A DNA stretch of 64,000 bases from Arthrobacter sp. zg-Y820 (GTDB taxonomy: Bacteria > Actinomycetota > Actinomycetes > Actinomycetales > Micrococcaceae): NCBI RefSeq assembly GCF_030142155.1, contig NZ_CP126247.1, positions 434,001 through 498,000 of the forward strand. The letters run 5' to 3'. The position numbers were made by a program, and so were the translations under genes. Positions 1 through 8,135 of the stretch are shown in pieces. Numbering within the stretch: the stretch's first letter is position 1; each line of letters opens with the position of its first letter. The notes under the pieces are model-generated. The model searched no databases and had not been told where the DNA came from. It saw nothing but the letters and a program-made list of their open reading frames with translations.

Positions 1-120
1 GATTCCGAGCAGGAGCAGCGCGAACAGGGAATAGCCCACCTTCTCCTTGCGCGACATCGAGCCCAGGAAGATCTTCCAGAACCCCTGGGCAGACGAGGAA
101 GGCTTGGTTGCGGGTTCCAT
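1..120 (-). CDS. N-terminal fragment of a membrane protein (runs off the window)
   Basis: Only the first 40 codons are in the window. The protein opens with a hydrophilic Ser/Thr-rich segment, then a basic stretch (SMSRKEK) and the start of a hydrophobic helix (YSLFALLLLGI), as in a polytopic membrane protein or transporter whose N-terminus is cytoplasmic. The ATG at 120 is the only sensible start. The AT-rich palindrome about 27 bp upstream suggests a regulated promoter. The family cannot be named from this fragment. Confidence 0.6.
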   Translation of the reverse strand, partial: MEPATKPSSSAQGFWKIFLGSMSRKEKVGYSLFALLLLGI

Positions 121-136
121 TCCATCCGTCCATATC

Positions 137-156
137 GGCAATTAGGCAATTAATTG
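137..156. promoter_or_regulatory. AT-rich repeat/palindrome upstream of the leftmost gene, possible operator
   Basis: GGCAATTA occurs twice in tandem (137-144 and 145-152), and the second copy runs into the perfect palindrome CAATTAATTG (147-156). The block stands out as AT-rich and lies 17-36 bp before the start codon of the minus-strand membrane protein. MarR-family operators often look like this, but no MarR gene is in the window, so the link is inference. Confidence 0.35.
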
Positions 157-214
157 AGCCGCTCAGACGGCTAGGTTATCGGCTCCCGCAGCGCCGCCCG
201 GGAAGGGGCACGTT

Positions 215-397
215 TCAGCCGTATGCAACATAGAGTGCGCCCTCTGCAGTGCGGAGGGTGTCCTCGTCCCGGCCACCGCCGGTGCGCGGACTCAGCACGG
301 CCCAATCGTCAGTTGATGCTCCCGGCTGCAGTACATAATCGAGTGCACGACTCCAAAAGGTTATTTGTGGCTGGAGCTTCTCGACGCGAATCACCAC
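215..397 (-). pseudogene. Truncated VOC/glyoxalase-like gene remnant
   Basis: The minus frame reads VIRVEKL, then FWSRALDYVLQPG, then DDWAVLSPRTGGG. This matches the first beta-alpha-beta unit of VOC (glyoxalase-fold) proteins, where a SVVIRVxDL / FWxxALxYV / DxxxLxPRxGxG pattern opens the domain. A whole domain needs about 120 residues, but the frame stops after 60. The only usable start is a GTG with a poor ribosome binding site, and there is an in-frame stop a few codons upstream (425-427). The most likely reading is the decayed N-terminal half of a VOC gene. A very short functional protein is less likely. Confidence 0.45.
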
Positions 398-644
398 TGA
401 TCCCAGAGTTAACCCGCGGGTACGTTATGTCGGCGGAAGCCGGTGGGGAACCCCCGGACGCGCATGCTTCGGACAGGGGTGCCAGCAGGTGCGTGGTGTG
501 CCAGCATGGCGGCAGGGAAGCACAGGCTGGGGCAACCAACGATCAGGAATCAAGAAGCGCAGGACCTGTTGCGGTCGGTAGCGTTGAGGCACACGCAGCG
601 TTGAAGCACAGGCAAGACGGGGGACCGCTGAGAGGAGCACCGCC

Positions 645-1091
645 ATGAGGGAGACTGCCGCATCCTCCCAGCGGCTGGAGGACCTGGCCCGGCTGCGGCG
701 GGTACGCGACCGGATGGACCGGGAGTATGCGCGGCCGCTGGATGTCGAGGCGCTTGCCCGCGCGGAGTTCATGTCTGCCGGCCACCTGAGCCGCCAGTTC
801 CGCAGCGTCTACGGGGAGTCGCCGTATTCCTACCTGATGACCCGGCGGATCGAACGTGCAATGACGCTGCTGCGCAGGGGAGAGCTCACAGTCACGGAGG
901 TCTGCTTCGCCGTCGGCTGCGGATCCCTGGGCACCTTCAGCACGCGGTTTGCCGAATTGGTGGGCCTGTCGCCGGCAGCGTATCGGCGGCAGGCAGCCGA
1001 CACACTGGCCGGGCTGCCGTCCTGCGTCACCCGGCAGGCGACCAGACCGATAAGAAATCGAGACAGGCGGCTCCCGCAGCCGCAGCCGTAA
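645..1091 (+). CDS. AraC-family transcriptional regulator (stand-alone DNA-binding domain)
   Basis: At 148 residues this is little more than the AraC/XylS DNA-binding domain. Helix-turn-helix 1 lies around residues 30-55 (LARAEFMSAGHLSRQFRSVYG) and helix-turn-helix 2 around 78-105 (TVTEVCFAVGCGSLGTFSTRF), ending in the family signature GLSPAAYRR. There is no N-terminal cupin or ligand domain, so it must sense through a partner or act constitutively. A GAGAGGAG ribosome binding site precedes the ATG. Only 10 nt separate it from the downstream VOC gene, so the two are probably co-transcribed, an arrangement common for small AraC/VOC pairs. The target is unknown. Confidence 0.85.
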   Translation: MRETAASSQRLEDLARLRRVRDRMDREYARPLDVEALARAEFMSAGHLSRQFRSVYGESPYSYLMTRRIERAMTLLRRGELTVTEVCFAVGCGSLGTFSTRFAELVGLSPAAYRRQAADTLAGLPSCVTRQATRPIRNRDRRLPQPQP

Positions 1092-1101
1092 GGAGAGCGA
1101 C

Positions 1102-1512
1102 ATGGACATCACAATCAACTCTGCCTTTCTTCCGCACACCGACCCGGATGCTTCGCTGGCGTTTTACCGGGATGTGCTCGGATTCGAGGTCCGCAACGAC
1201 GTCGGCTACGACGGGATGCGCTGGATCACGGTCGGACCGTCGGATCAGCCCGGCACGTCCATCGTCCTGCAGCCGCCCGCGGCGGACCCCGGGGTAACCG
1301 ATGAGGAGCGCCGCACCATTGAAGAGATGATGGCCAAGGGGGTTTACGCCGGCATGATGCTGGCCACCGCCGATCTGGACGCCACGTTTGCACGCGTCGA
1401 GGCCGGCGGGGCCGAGGTGGTGCAGGAGCCCATGGACCAGGACTGGGGGATGCGCGACTGCGCCTTCCGCGACCCGGCCGGAAACCTGCTGCGGATCACG
1501 GAGCTGAAATGA
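1102..1512 (+). CDS. VOC family (glyoxalase-fold) protein
   Basis: A 136-residue single VOC domain: an N-terminal half starting INSAFLPHTDPDASLAFYRDVLGFEV and a C-terminal half ending MRDCAFRDPAGNLLRI. These are the usual paired beta-alpha-beta-beta-beta units. This fold includes glyoxalases, dioxygenases and resistance proteins that bind a metal or a small ligand; the sequence does not say which. AAGGAGAGCGAC before the ATG is a strong ribosome binding site. It is the second gene of a probable operon with the AraC-type regulator and may be its target or its partner. Confidence 0.85.
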   Translation: MDITINSAFLPHTDPDASLAFYRDVLGFEVRNDVGYDGMRWITVGPSDQPGTSIVLQPPAADPGVTDEERRTIEEMMAKGVYAGMMLATADLDATFARVEAGGAEVVQEPMDQDWGMRDCAFRDPAGNLLRITELK

Positions 1513-1565
1513 CAGCCAGGTAGGGCAGAGTCAGGGGCCCGAGTCGGGCCCGGGCCGCGCCCGCG

Positions 1566-2771
1566 TCAGGACCGGCGCAGCTCCGGCACGAGCTCGAGCA
1601 TGTGCGCTTCCACGTAGTCCAGGGCCAGCCGCACGGCGCCGGTGGGCACCAGCATCTTGCCCAGGTCCGAGACGGCCAGCCGCGGCGGTTCGCTGACGTA
1701 GCGGGCCAGTTCCTCCGTCATCACCGGCAGCAGTGCCGTGGCGGATGCCGCCACGGCACCGCCGATGACGATCAGCTTCGGATCAAAGAACGACGCCACC
1801 AGTGCCAGCACCCGGGCCATCCGCCGGGCAATCCGGTCCAGGATCTCCTCCGCGACCGGGTCGCCCGCCGCGGCGGCCTCAAACACGAGCCGGGCGGAGG
1901 CACGGTTGGTGTCCGGACCCACCAGGGCGCGGATCCCGCCGTCGTGCCCGTCCTTCAGCGCCGCACTGCCCCACAGCCGGGCCAGCTTGGCGATGCCGTC
2001 CTCGTTGCCGACTCCGGCGACCAGTTCCAGGGCACCCATCGCTCCGGTGCCGCCGGACGCGCCGTGCAGCAGCCGCCCGGCCTCGATAATGCCGCTGCCC
2101 AGGCGCTCGCCGGCCAGGATCACCGCCAGGTCCTTCTCGCCGGCGCCCACTCCACGCCAGCGCTCGGCCAGGGCCGCGAGCTTGGCGTCGTTCTCCACCA
2201 GCAGCGGCCAGCCGCGCCCTTCGCCGAAGTCCTTTTGCAGTCCGAGGTCGAACATCGGAGCCACGTCCTGCCCCGGTGCGACGGCGCCGTCGCCGGTCAC
2301 CTGCGCGGCAATGCCCATGCCCACGCAGAGCACGGCGGAGGGGGCGATGCCGGCGTCGGCCAGCGCCTCGTCGACCGCGGCAGTGAGCACCCGCCGTCGT
2401 TCCTCGGGCTCTCCGCCGTGGCGGGGAAAGCGGACTTCGGTGCCGCCGACGACGACGCCGGACAGGTCGGCGACCAGGACGCGAACCGTGGCGATGCCGA
2501 CGTCGAGCCCCAGGACATGACCGGCACCTGAGTTGAACTCGAAGCGGCGGGCGGGCCGGCCCTTCTGTCCGCCGATCCGCGGCGATTCGCGTTCCCGCGC
2601 CCAGCCCCGGGCGATCAGGTCATCACACACGGCAATGACGGTGGCGCGGGTCAGCCCGGTGGCGGAAATGAGGTCGGTGCCGGTGGCCGAGGGGACGGCA
2701 CGGAGCACCTCCAGCACTGCGCGCAGGTTGGTGCGGCGCAGGAGTTGCGGGGTGCTGGTGGAGGCGTCCAT
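1566..2771 (-). CDS. ROK-family transcriptional repressor
   Basis: A 401-residue ROK (repressor, ORF, kinase) protein. An N-terminal winged helix-turn-helix (residues about 15-70, TDLISATGLTRATVIAVCDDLI) is followed by a sugar-kinase-like fold with HVLGLDVGIATVRVLVADL and VENDAKLAALAE. The usual zinc-binding Cys cluster (CxCGxxGCxE) is missing; the corresponding segment reads HGASGGTGAMGALEL. The ATG at 2771 is chosen because it gives the standard N-terminus and has AAAAGGGA upstream; longer frames would run into gap. It is divergent from gap, and a perfect inverted repeat lies between the two genes. The likely ligand is a sugar or sugar phosphate, and autoregulation is likely. Confidence 0.9.
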   Translation of the reverse strand: MDASTSTPQLLRRTNLRAVLEVLRAVPSATGTDLISATGLTRATVIAVCDDLIARGWARERESPRIGGQKGRPARRFEFNSGAGHVLGLDVGIATVRVLVADLSGVVVGGTEVRFPRHGGEPEERRRVLTAAVDEALADAGIAPSAVLCVGMGIAAQVTGDGAVAPGQDVAPMFDLGLQKDFGEGRGWPLLVENDAKLAALAERWRGVGAGEKDLAVILAGERLGSGIIEAGRLLHGASGGTGAMGALELVAGVGNEDGIAKLARLWGSAALKDGHDGGIRALVGPDTNRASARLVFEAAAAGDPVAEEILDRIARRMARVLALVASFFDPKLIVIGGAVAASATALLPVMTEELARYVSEPPRLAVSDLGKMLVPTGAVRLALDYVEAHMLELVPELRRS

Positions 2772-2783
2772 GGGTAGTCCCTT

Positions 2784-2812
2784 TTGACGTGTGGCGGCGA
2801 TAACAGCATAAT
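2784..2812 (+). promoter_or_regulatory. Predicted housekeeping promoter of gap
   Basis: TTGACG (2784-2789), a 17 bp spacer and CATAAT (2807-2812) form a near-consensus sigma-70-type promoter pointing at gap. Transcription would start near 2819, giving a leader of about 50 nt. The opposite strand carries a perfect TATAAT (2811-2816) that would serve the ROK gene, so the two promoters overlap back to back. Confidence 0.6.
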
Positions 2813-2817
2813 TATAG

Positions 2818-3882
<1,065 letters not shown>

Positions 3883-3913
3883 TTCTGGTGTTATCCGCGG
3901 TCTAACTGCGCAG

Positions 3914-3947
3914 AAAGCGTCCGGCCCCCGCGGTCGGGCGCTTTTTT
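3914..3947 (+). terminator. Rho-independent terminator of gap
   Basis: AAAGCGTCCG and CGGGCGCTTT pair over 10 bp (one G-U) around an 11-base G/C loop. The T run that follows overlaps the right arm (3942-3947). It lies 32 bp after the gap stop codon. Confidence 0.85.
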
Positions 3948-4003
3948 GTGCCCGACGGCGGGTGTGCAAAGATCCACTCCCGGACTGCCCGGCGTCGCGC
4001 CGG

Positions 4004-4360
4004 CTACTCGGCGTCGTGCCGGGCGACCGGGCGGATCTCGACGGGGGAGTGGGAGGCGAGCAGTCCGCAGGCCTCCGCCAGTCCGTCGTGGTCTTCGGTC
4101 TCCACCAGATAGAAACCGCTGAGCTGCTCGGCGGAATCGGTGGGCGGGCCCTCGCTGATCACGGGCCGGCCAGCGACCCGCCGGACGGTCGTCGCCGTCC
4201 TGGACGGGGCAAGCTCCGCCCCTCCGGTCATCGTGTGCCCGCCCTCTTCCAATCGGCGGGCGAATTCCCGGTGCAGGTCATAGACCGCCTCCCGCTCAGC
4301 GTCGCTGAGCCCCTCCCAGGCGTCCTCGTTGTCGGGCAGCAGGATCAGGTATTCATCCAA
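4004..4360 (-). CDS. YciI-like (YCII-related domain) protein
   Basis: A small protein of the DGPF/YciI type: it opens LDEYLILLPDNEDAWEGLSDAE, has the mid-segment HTMTGGAELAPSRTATTVR, and ends GFYLVETEDHDGLAEACGLLASHSPVEIRPV. This is the ferredoxin-like fold seen in PhnB/YciI neighbours of ECF sigma factors, with no firm enzyme activity. I place the start at the TTG at 4360 because GAGGAGG sits 5 nt upstream and the protein then begins like its relatives. An ATG at 4411 would add 17 residues with no family match and no ribosome binding site. Confidence 0.75.
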   Translation of the reverse strand: MDEYLILLPDNEDAWEGLSDAEREAVYDLHREFARRLEEGGHTMTGGAELAPSRTATTVRRVAGRPVISEGPPTDSAEQLSGFYLVETEDHDGLAEACGLLASHSPVEIRPVARHDAE

Positions 4361-4634
4361 TGTGGCCTCCTCGTCGGAAAACCGTTCATGCCGAACATTT
4401 GCAGCCGGCACACGGTCTCAGGAGCACCATAGTCCAAGGGCACAGCAGAACACCCGCAGATTTCCGGTGTGGCCGGGCGGCGGGGATGGGCCGGGAGGCG
4501 CCGTTCTGTCCCCACCGCCCTTGTTTCCGCGAGCCGGGGGTGCCCACAATGAGGCAAAAGGCCTGCGACGAGGCAAGACCAGGCAAGACGAGGCAAACGG
4601 CACCGCGACGCTTTCCCCTGATAGGACAGACAAC

Positions 4635-4862
4635 ATGGAGCTCGTTCCGAACAACACCCTCAAATGCGGGAGCCCCGAGGAAGGACGCCAGTTGGCCATT
4701 CGGCTGGCGCTTCAGACTTCCTTTGCGATTCAGCCCGATGAACACGTGCAGAGCATCATCCGTGACGCTTATGCAAACAGCCCGGACGGCTTGATAGCGG
4801 CTTCCCAAGTGGTGGCCACGGAATTCGCGACGATCGCCGCTGCCAACCACTACTGGCGCTAA
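4635..4862 (+). CDS. Hypothetical small protein (75 aa)
   Basis: An unrecognised 75-residue acidic protein starting MELVPNNTLKCGSPEEG. It holds a predicted helical middle (RQLAIRLALQTSFAIQPDEHVQSIIRDAY) and ends AANHYWR. Codon use is ordinary for the window and an AGGAC lies 10 nt before the ATG, so a real gene is plausible. It has no signal peptide or membrane segment. The lipase gene follows 121 bp later on the same strand. Function unknown. Confidence 0.5.
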   Translation: MELVPNNTLKCGSPEEGRQLAIRLALQTSFAIQPDEHVQSIIRDAYANSPDGLIAASQVVATEFATIAAANHYWR

Positions 4863-4983
4863 GGCTCCCCGCCGATCTGATGCAGGGGACGGGCGGGCCG
4901 GCCTCCAGCCTTGACCGTACCGGGACGCCCGGGCAGGGTTGATCGGACGCTGGGATCAGACCGCATCCATTGAGGAGCCCGCC

Positions 4984-5946
4984 ATGTTGCGCATACTTTC
5001 CATCGACGGCGGCGGCGTCCGCGGCATCATTCCGATTATTTGGCTGATGCATTTGGAGAGACGGACCGGGCGCAGGACCGCAGACCTCTTTGACCTGATT
5101 GTCGGCACCTCGGTCGGCGGAATGATCGCTCTGGCCCTGACCTGCCCCCGCGACGACGGTGAACCGTACAGCGCCAGGGATCTGCGGCACCTGAACTTTG
5201 AGAGTGCGAAGGGGATCTTTCCGCGGAACTTCTCCAAGCCAAGCCTGGCGGATTTTCCACGCGGCTCGTCCCTCTACTCGGCCCAGCCCCTGCAGCAATT
5301 CCTGGCTGAGGTGCTGGGAAACGCCAAGCTCTCCGAAGCCACTCGTCCCGTCGCGGTGACGACCTGCGACCTGGCCCATACACAGGCGCTGCACTTCTCC
5401 GGCGGGGGATTGGACCAGTCGCAGCTGGGTGATGCGCCCATGGCACTCGCGGCCCGTGCCACCGGCTCGCTGCCGCGGTTTTTCCCTCCCGTGACCTACA
5501 TTGATCCGGCCGGGCAAGCCCGTGAGCTGGTGGACGGCGGGCTGGCCGCCGACGATCCGGCGCTGGTTGCCCACACCCTGGGCCTTTCACTTCCGCAGGA
5601 CGACGACGGCGTGCTGCTGGTCTCGCTGGGCACCGGCACCTCCGGCGCCTCCGTCGGTCTGCTGCTGAATGCCGAGCAGACTCAGGACACTCCCGATCTC
5701 CAGGCTCTTGAACTGGATTTCGCCATGGTCTTCGGCGGGCCGGGCCAGTTGATGCGGGATAACCTGCGGCAGCTGCTTGGCACCAACTACGTGCGGGTCC
5801 AGGCCCGGCTGCTGCCGGGAACACACCATGCCTCCAACGACGCCGGAGTCAGGAACCTTCTGGGCCTGGTGGCCAGCGCCGAAAAGATGGCACTGGACTC
5901 ATCAGCGGAACTCGGTCGCCTCGCCGGCCTGCTGCAGGGTGGGTAA
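4984..5946 (+). CDS. Patatin-like phospholipase
   Basis: A 320-residue acyl hydrolase of the patatin family. The oxyanion-hole motif DGGGVRG is at residues 8-14, the nucleophile is Ser43 in GTSVGG, and the dyad aspartate is Asp184 in VDGG. The three are in the order and spacing the family uses. No signal peptide is seen, so it should act on lipid in or at the inner face of the membrane. The ATG at 4984 has GAGGAG upstream and puts the motifs right at the N-terminus. A longer frame from 4939 lacks support. Substrate unknown. Confidence 0.88.
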   Translation: MLRILSIDGGGVRGIIPIIWLMHLERRTGRRTADLFDLIVGTSVGGMIALALTCPRDDGEPYSARDLRHLNFESAKGIFPRNFSKPSLADFPRGSSLYSAQPLQQFLAEVLGNAKLSEATRPVAVTTCDLAHTQALHFSGGGLDQSQLGDAPMALAARATGSLPRFFPPVTYIDPAGQARELVDGGLAADDPALVAHTLGLSLPQDDDGVLLVSLGTGTSGASVGLLLNAEQTQDTPDLQALELDFAMVFGGPGQLMRDNLRQLLGTNYVRVQARLLPGTHHASNDAGVRNLLGLVASAEKMALDSSAELGRLAGLLQGG

Positions 5947-6018
5947 TGGATCCTCACCCTCCGGGGGCGGCGGCGGACGGGCCACCCGCCGGGGATCCAC
6001 AACGGGATCCAAAGTCTC

Positions 6019-6047
6019 TTGGCTGGATGGAAAGTTACTTGTAGGCT
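6019..6047 (+). promoter_or_regulatory. Promoter of the membrane protein/regulator pair (probably leaderless mRNA)
   Basis: TTGGCT (6019-6024), 17 bp, TAGGCT (6042-6047). Transcription would begin at or within a base of the ATG at 6055, which fits the lack of a convincing ribosome binding site and suggests a leaderless message. Confidence 0.5.
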
Positions 6048-6051
6048 TTCC
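6029..6051. promoter_or_regulatory. Operator-like nested inverted repeats
   Basis: GGAAAG (6029-6034) pairs with CTTTCC (6046-6051) around 11 bases, and AAGTTACTT (6032-6040) is a second, smaller palindrome nested inside. A related copy, AAAGTCTCTTG at 6011-6021, lies 20 bp (two helical turns) upstream of AAAGTTACTTG. The repeats occupy the promoter spacer and -10 region, so binding would block transcription. Confidence 0.5.
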
Positions 6052-6054
6052 GGT

Positions 6055-6525
6055 ATGGAAAACGACTTTCGTACCATCCCTACCGCCGACGATGCGGCTG
6101 TCTGCCTGAGCGAACTGTCGGGGGACCGCCGCGCGTTGGCGGAAGGCATCTCCATTCCCCGGGTGCTGCTGGCCGCTTACGGCGGTGTCGGCGCGTGGTG
6201 GGTTGCCCAGGCGGCCACGGCCAATCCCGGCGCAAATTACGAAACGCCGACCTCCGGCTGGCTGGCCCTCGTCGCCGTGTTGGTCATCGCTCATCTCATC
6301 AACCGCGAGACCGGGATCAGGTTCCAAAGCATGGGTGGCGGAGCTGCCCTTGCCGTGGTCGCTATTCTGGTGGTCTGCCTGTCGCTGTTCTCGGTTTCCC
6401 TCGGCCTGGTCTCCCTCGGTGCGGGGTGGGCCGTGTCCTTCACCAGCCTGGCGGCCTTTGGACTGGTGGCGTGGCTGGCCGGAGTTGCCTACCGCTCAGC
6501 ACTGAACCGCCTGCACCATGCCTGA
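6055..6525 (+). CDS. Four-helix membrane protein paired with a winged-helix regulator
   Basis: A 156-residue protein with a short acidic cytoplasmic start (MENDFRTIPTADDAA) and about four membrane helices (around residues 45-62, 75-92, 98-120 and 124-145). No catalytic motif is visible. The start at 6055 is chosen because the promoter would start transcription there and earlier codons lie inside the operator. The gene overlaps the regulator gene by 8 bp, so both come from one message. Such pairs are widespread in actinobacteria; the membrane partner's role is unknown. Confidence 0.75.
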   Translation: MENDFRTIPTADDAAVCLSELSGDRRALAEGISIPRVLLAAYGGVGAWWVAQAATANPGANYETPTSGWLALVAVLVIAHLINRETGIRFQSMGGGAALAVVAILVVCLSLFSVSLGLVSLGAGWAVSFTSLAAFGLVAWLAGVAYRSALNRLHHA

Positions 6526-6823
6526 GGCACGCTTCGACAACATCATCCACGCCCCGACGCGGCTACGTATCTGCGGCCTGATGCGGGCCGTCAACCAGAT
6601 GGATTTCGCGGTGCTCAGGGATTCTCTGGGCATAGCGGACGCCGCCCTGTCGAAGCACCTGAAAACGCTGTCCGACGCCGGATACGTGCGGCTGGCAAAG
6701 GCCCCGTCCGCTCACCGCAAAGACGCCCGGCGGCTGACGTGGGTGGGACTCACGCCGGCCGGCCAAGAGGCCTTCGATGCGCACATCCGTGCCCTGCGGG
6801 AGATTGCCGGCACAGTCGGCTAG
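6518..6823 (+). CDS. Winged-helix transcriptional regulator (MarR/ArsR-like)
   Basis: A 101-residue single-domain DNA-binding protein. The helix-turn-helix and wing read TRLRICGLMRAVNQMDFAVL, DAALSKHLKTLSDAGYV and RRLTWVGLTPAGQEAFDAHI, the pattern of the winged-helix HTH_34 group. It has no metal-binding Cys/His set. The ATG lies inside the end of the membrane protein gene (8 bp overlap), so translation is coupled. It probably represses its own promoter through the AAGTTACTT site about 480 bp upstream. Confidence 0.85.
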   Translation: MPEARFDNIIHAPTRLRICGLMRAVNQMDFAVLRDSLGIADAALSKHLKTLSDAGYVRLAKAPSAHRKDARRLTWVGLTPAGQEAFDAHIRALREIAGTVG

Positions 6824-6836
6824 CTGCACTGCAGCT

Positions 6837-6893
6837 CCTGCTGAACAACCCCTGCACAACCCCTGTTGAACGACCCCTGCTGCAAACTCCTGT
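6837..6893 (+). repeat. Imperfect 13-14 bp tandem repeat before the ECF41-type promoter
   Basis: About four diverged units ending in ACCCCTG or ACTCCTG follow one another with a period of 11-14 bp. They begin 14 bp after the regulator's stop codon and run directly into the -35 element at 6891. No palindrome is present. Confidence 0.5.
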
Positions 6894-6917
6894 CACAAAT
6901 CCGGTTCGCCCGGTGTC
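6891..6917 (+). promoter_or_regulatory. ECF41-type sigma factor promoter
   Basis: TGTCACA (6891-6897), a 16 bp spacer and TGTC (6914-6917) match the pattern described for ECF41 sigma factors (TGTCACA, 16 bp, CGTC) with one base changed in the -10 element. It lies 55 bp before the oxidoreductase gene, which overlaps the ECF41 gene, so the operon is probably switched on by its own sigma factor. Confidence 0.65.
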
Positions 6918-6971
6918 CTATGTGCAAGCCGGCATCGAGCCGGAGGCAGCGAGAGGAAACAGGAGAAGGTC

Positions 6972-8135
6972 ATGCGCACCACAGCAGTTGTTGCAGGCGG
7001 CGGATATGCAGGAGTCCTGGCGGCGAATCGGCTGGCCGCCGCGGCAAGGCCCGGGCTCGACGTCGTCCTGGTAAACCCGGGAAAACGCTTCGTGGAGCGG
7101 ATCAGGCTGCACGAATACACCGCCGGCACCCGCAAGGATCCCACCGTAACCTTCGAATCGGTGCTGCATCCGGCCATCCGCCAGGTTCGGGACGCCGCAG
7201 TCCGTATCCATACCGCGGATCGGACCGTGCAGCTGGCCGGCGGCGGGCAGCTGCCGTATGACTACCTGGTGTACGCGGTGGGCTCGGGCGCGGCGCGGGT
7301 TCCGGAAGGTGCGCTCGCAATTGAACAGCTGGAAGGCGCGACAGCGGCGCGCACCGAACTGGAAGCCCTGGCACCGGGAGAACACGTGGCGGTGGTGGGC
7401 GGCGGCCTTACGGCCATCGAGACGGCAGCGGAAATCGCCCGCGGCTACCCTCAGCTGCGGGTCAGCCTGCACGCCTCGAGTGTGCCGGGCCCGCACTTGG
7501 GGGCACCGGCCAGGCAGGGTCTGGAGCGGAGCCTGCGCCGCGCTTCAGTGGACCTGCACACCGGCACCTCCGTTTCGGCAATCGGCGACATGCGCGCGAG
7601 CCTGGATGCCGCCGTCGTGCTTTGGAGCGCCGGTTTTGGTGTTCCGGACCTTGCGGCGGTCAGCGGCCTGCCGGTCGACGATGCCGGCCGGCTGCGCGTG
7701 GATCCGGCCCTGCGGGTGCCCGGAGCGGACCGGATCTACGGTGCCGGAGATGCTGCGGTGATCACCGGCAGCGGTTACGCCTACCTGCGGATGAGCTGCG
7801 CAGCGGCGATGCCGATGGGCGCAGACGCGGCCACCAATATCCTTCGGTCGCTGGATGGCCGGCCGGCAGTCCTGCACGACAGCGGATTCGGCGGCCAGTG
7901 CGTTAGTCTGGGCCGCAGCGACGGCATGGTCCAGTTTGTCGCCGCGGATGACACGCCGCTCCGCCTGCATTTGCACGGCAGGACGGCGGCGGTCCTGAAG
8001 GAGATTATCTGCCGGATGACGCTGCGCTGGATCCGCAGCGAAGCCAAACGGAGCGGAGCGTACACATGGCTCAAGGGCCCGAGCACAACGCGGGAGGCCG
8101 CGGCGGCAGCGATGGACTCGGCGGCGCGGACCTGA
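6972..8135 (+). CDS. NADH dehydrogenase-like FAD/NAD(P) oxidoreductase
   Basis: A 387-residue pyridine nucleotide-disulphide-type flavoprotein. The FAD-binding Rossmann motif is AGGGYAG (residues 8-14), the NAD(P)-binding motif is [16 protein letters not shown] near the middle, and the second FAD contact is IYGAGDAA. There is no CxxxxC redox pair, so it resembles NDH-2/FSP-type enzymes, but I see no obvious membrane anchor. Its last 70 bp overlap the ECF41 gene. Oxidoreductases are one of the standard partners and targets of ECF41 factors, which fits the promoter upstream. Confidence 0.85.
   Translation: MRTTAVVAGGGYAGVLAANRLAAAARPGLDVVLVNPGKRFVERIRLHEYTAGTRKDPTVTFESVLHPAIRQVRDAAVRIHTADRTVQLAGGGQLPYDYLVYAVGSGAARVPEGALAIEQLEGATAARTELEALAPGEHVAVVGGGLTAIETAAEIARGYPQLRVSLHASSVPGPHLGAPARQGLERSLRRASVDLHTGTSVSAIGDMRASLDAAVVLWSAGFGVPDLAAVSGLPVDDAGRLRVDPALRVPGADRIYGAGDAAVITGSGYAYLRMSCAAAMPMGADAATNILRSLDGRPAVLHDSGFGGQCVSLGRSDGMVQFVAADDTPLRLHLHGRTAAVLKEIICRMTLRWIRSEAKRSGAYTWLKGPSTTREAAAAAMDSAART

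Larger units (their letters stand above)
121..644. other. Long non-coding stretch holding only a decayed gene and an operator-like repeat
   Basis: This 524 bp gap holds the operator-like repeat at 137-156 and a VOC gene remnant at 215-397. From 398 to 644 I see nothing but a normal approach to the AraC-type gene. The 141-codon plus-strand frame at 223-648 has no domain character and a composition typical of an antisense shadow, so it is not called. Confidence 0.6.

Noticed and set aside
223..648. 141-codon plus-strand frame before the AraC gene
   Set aside because: No domain, odd composition and no ribosome binding site; it overlaps the VOC remnant on the other strand.
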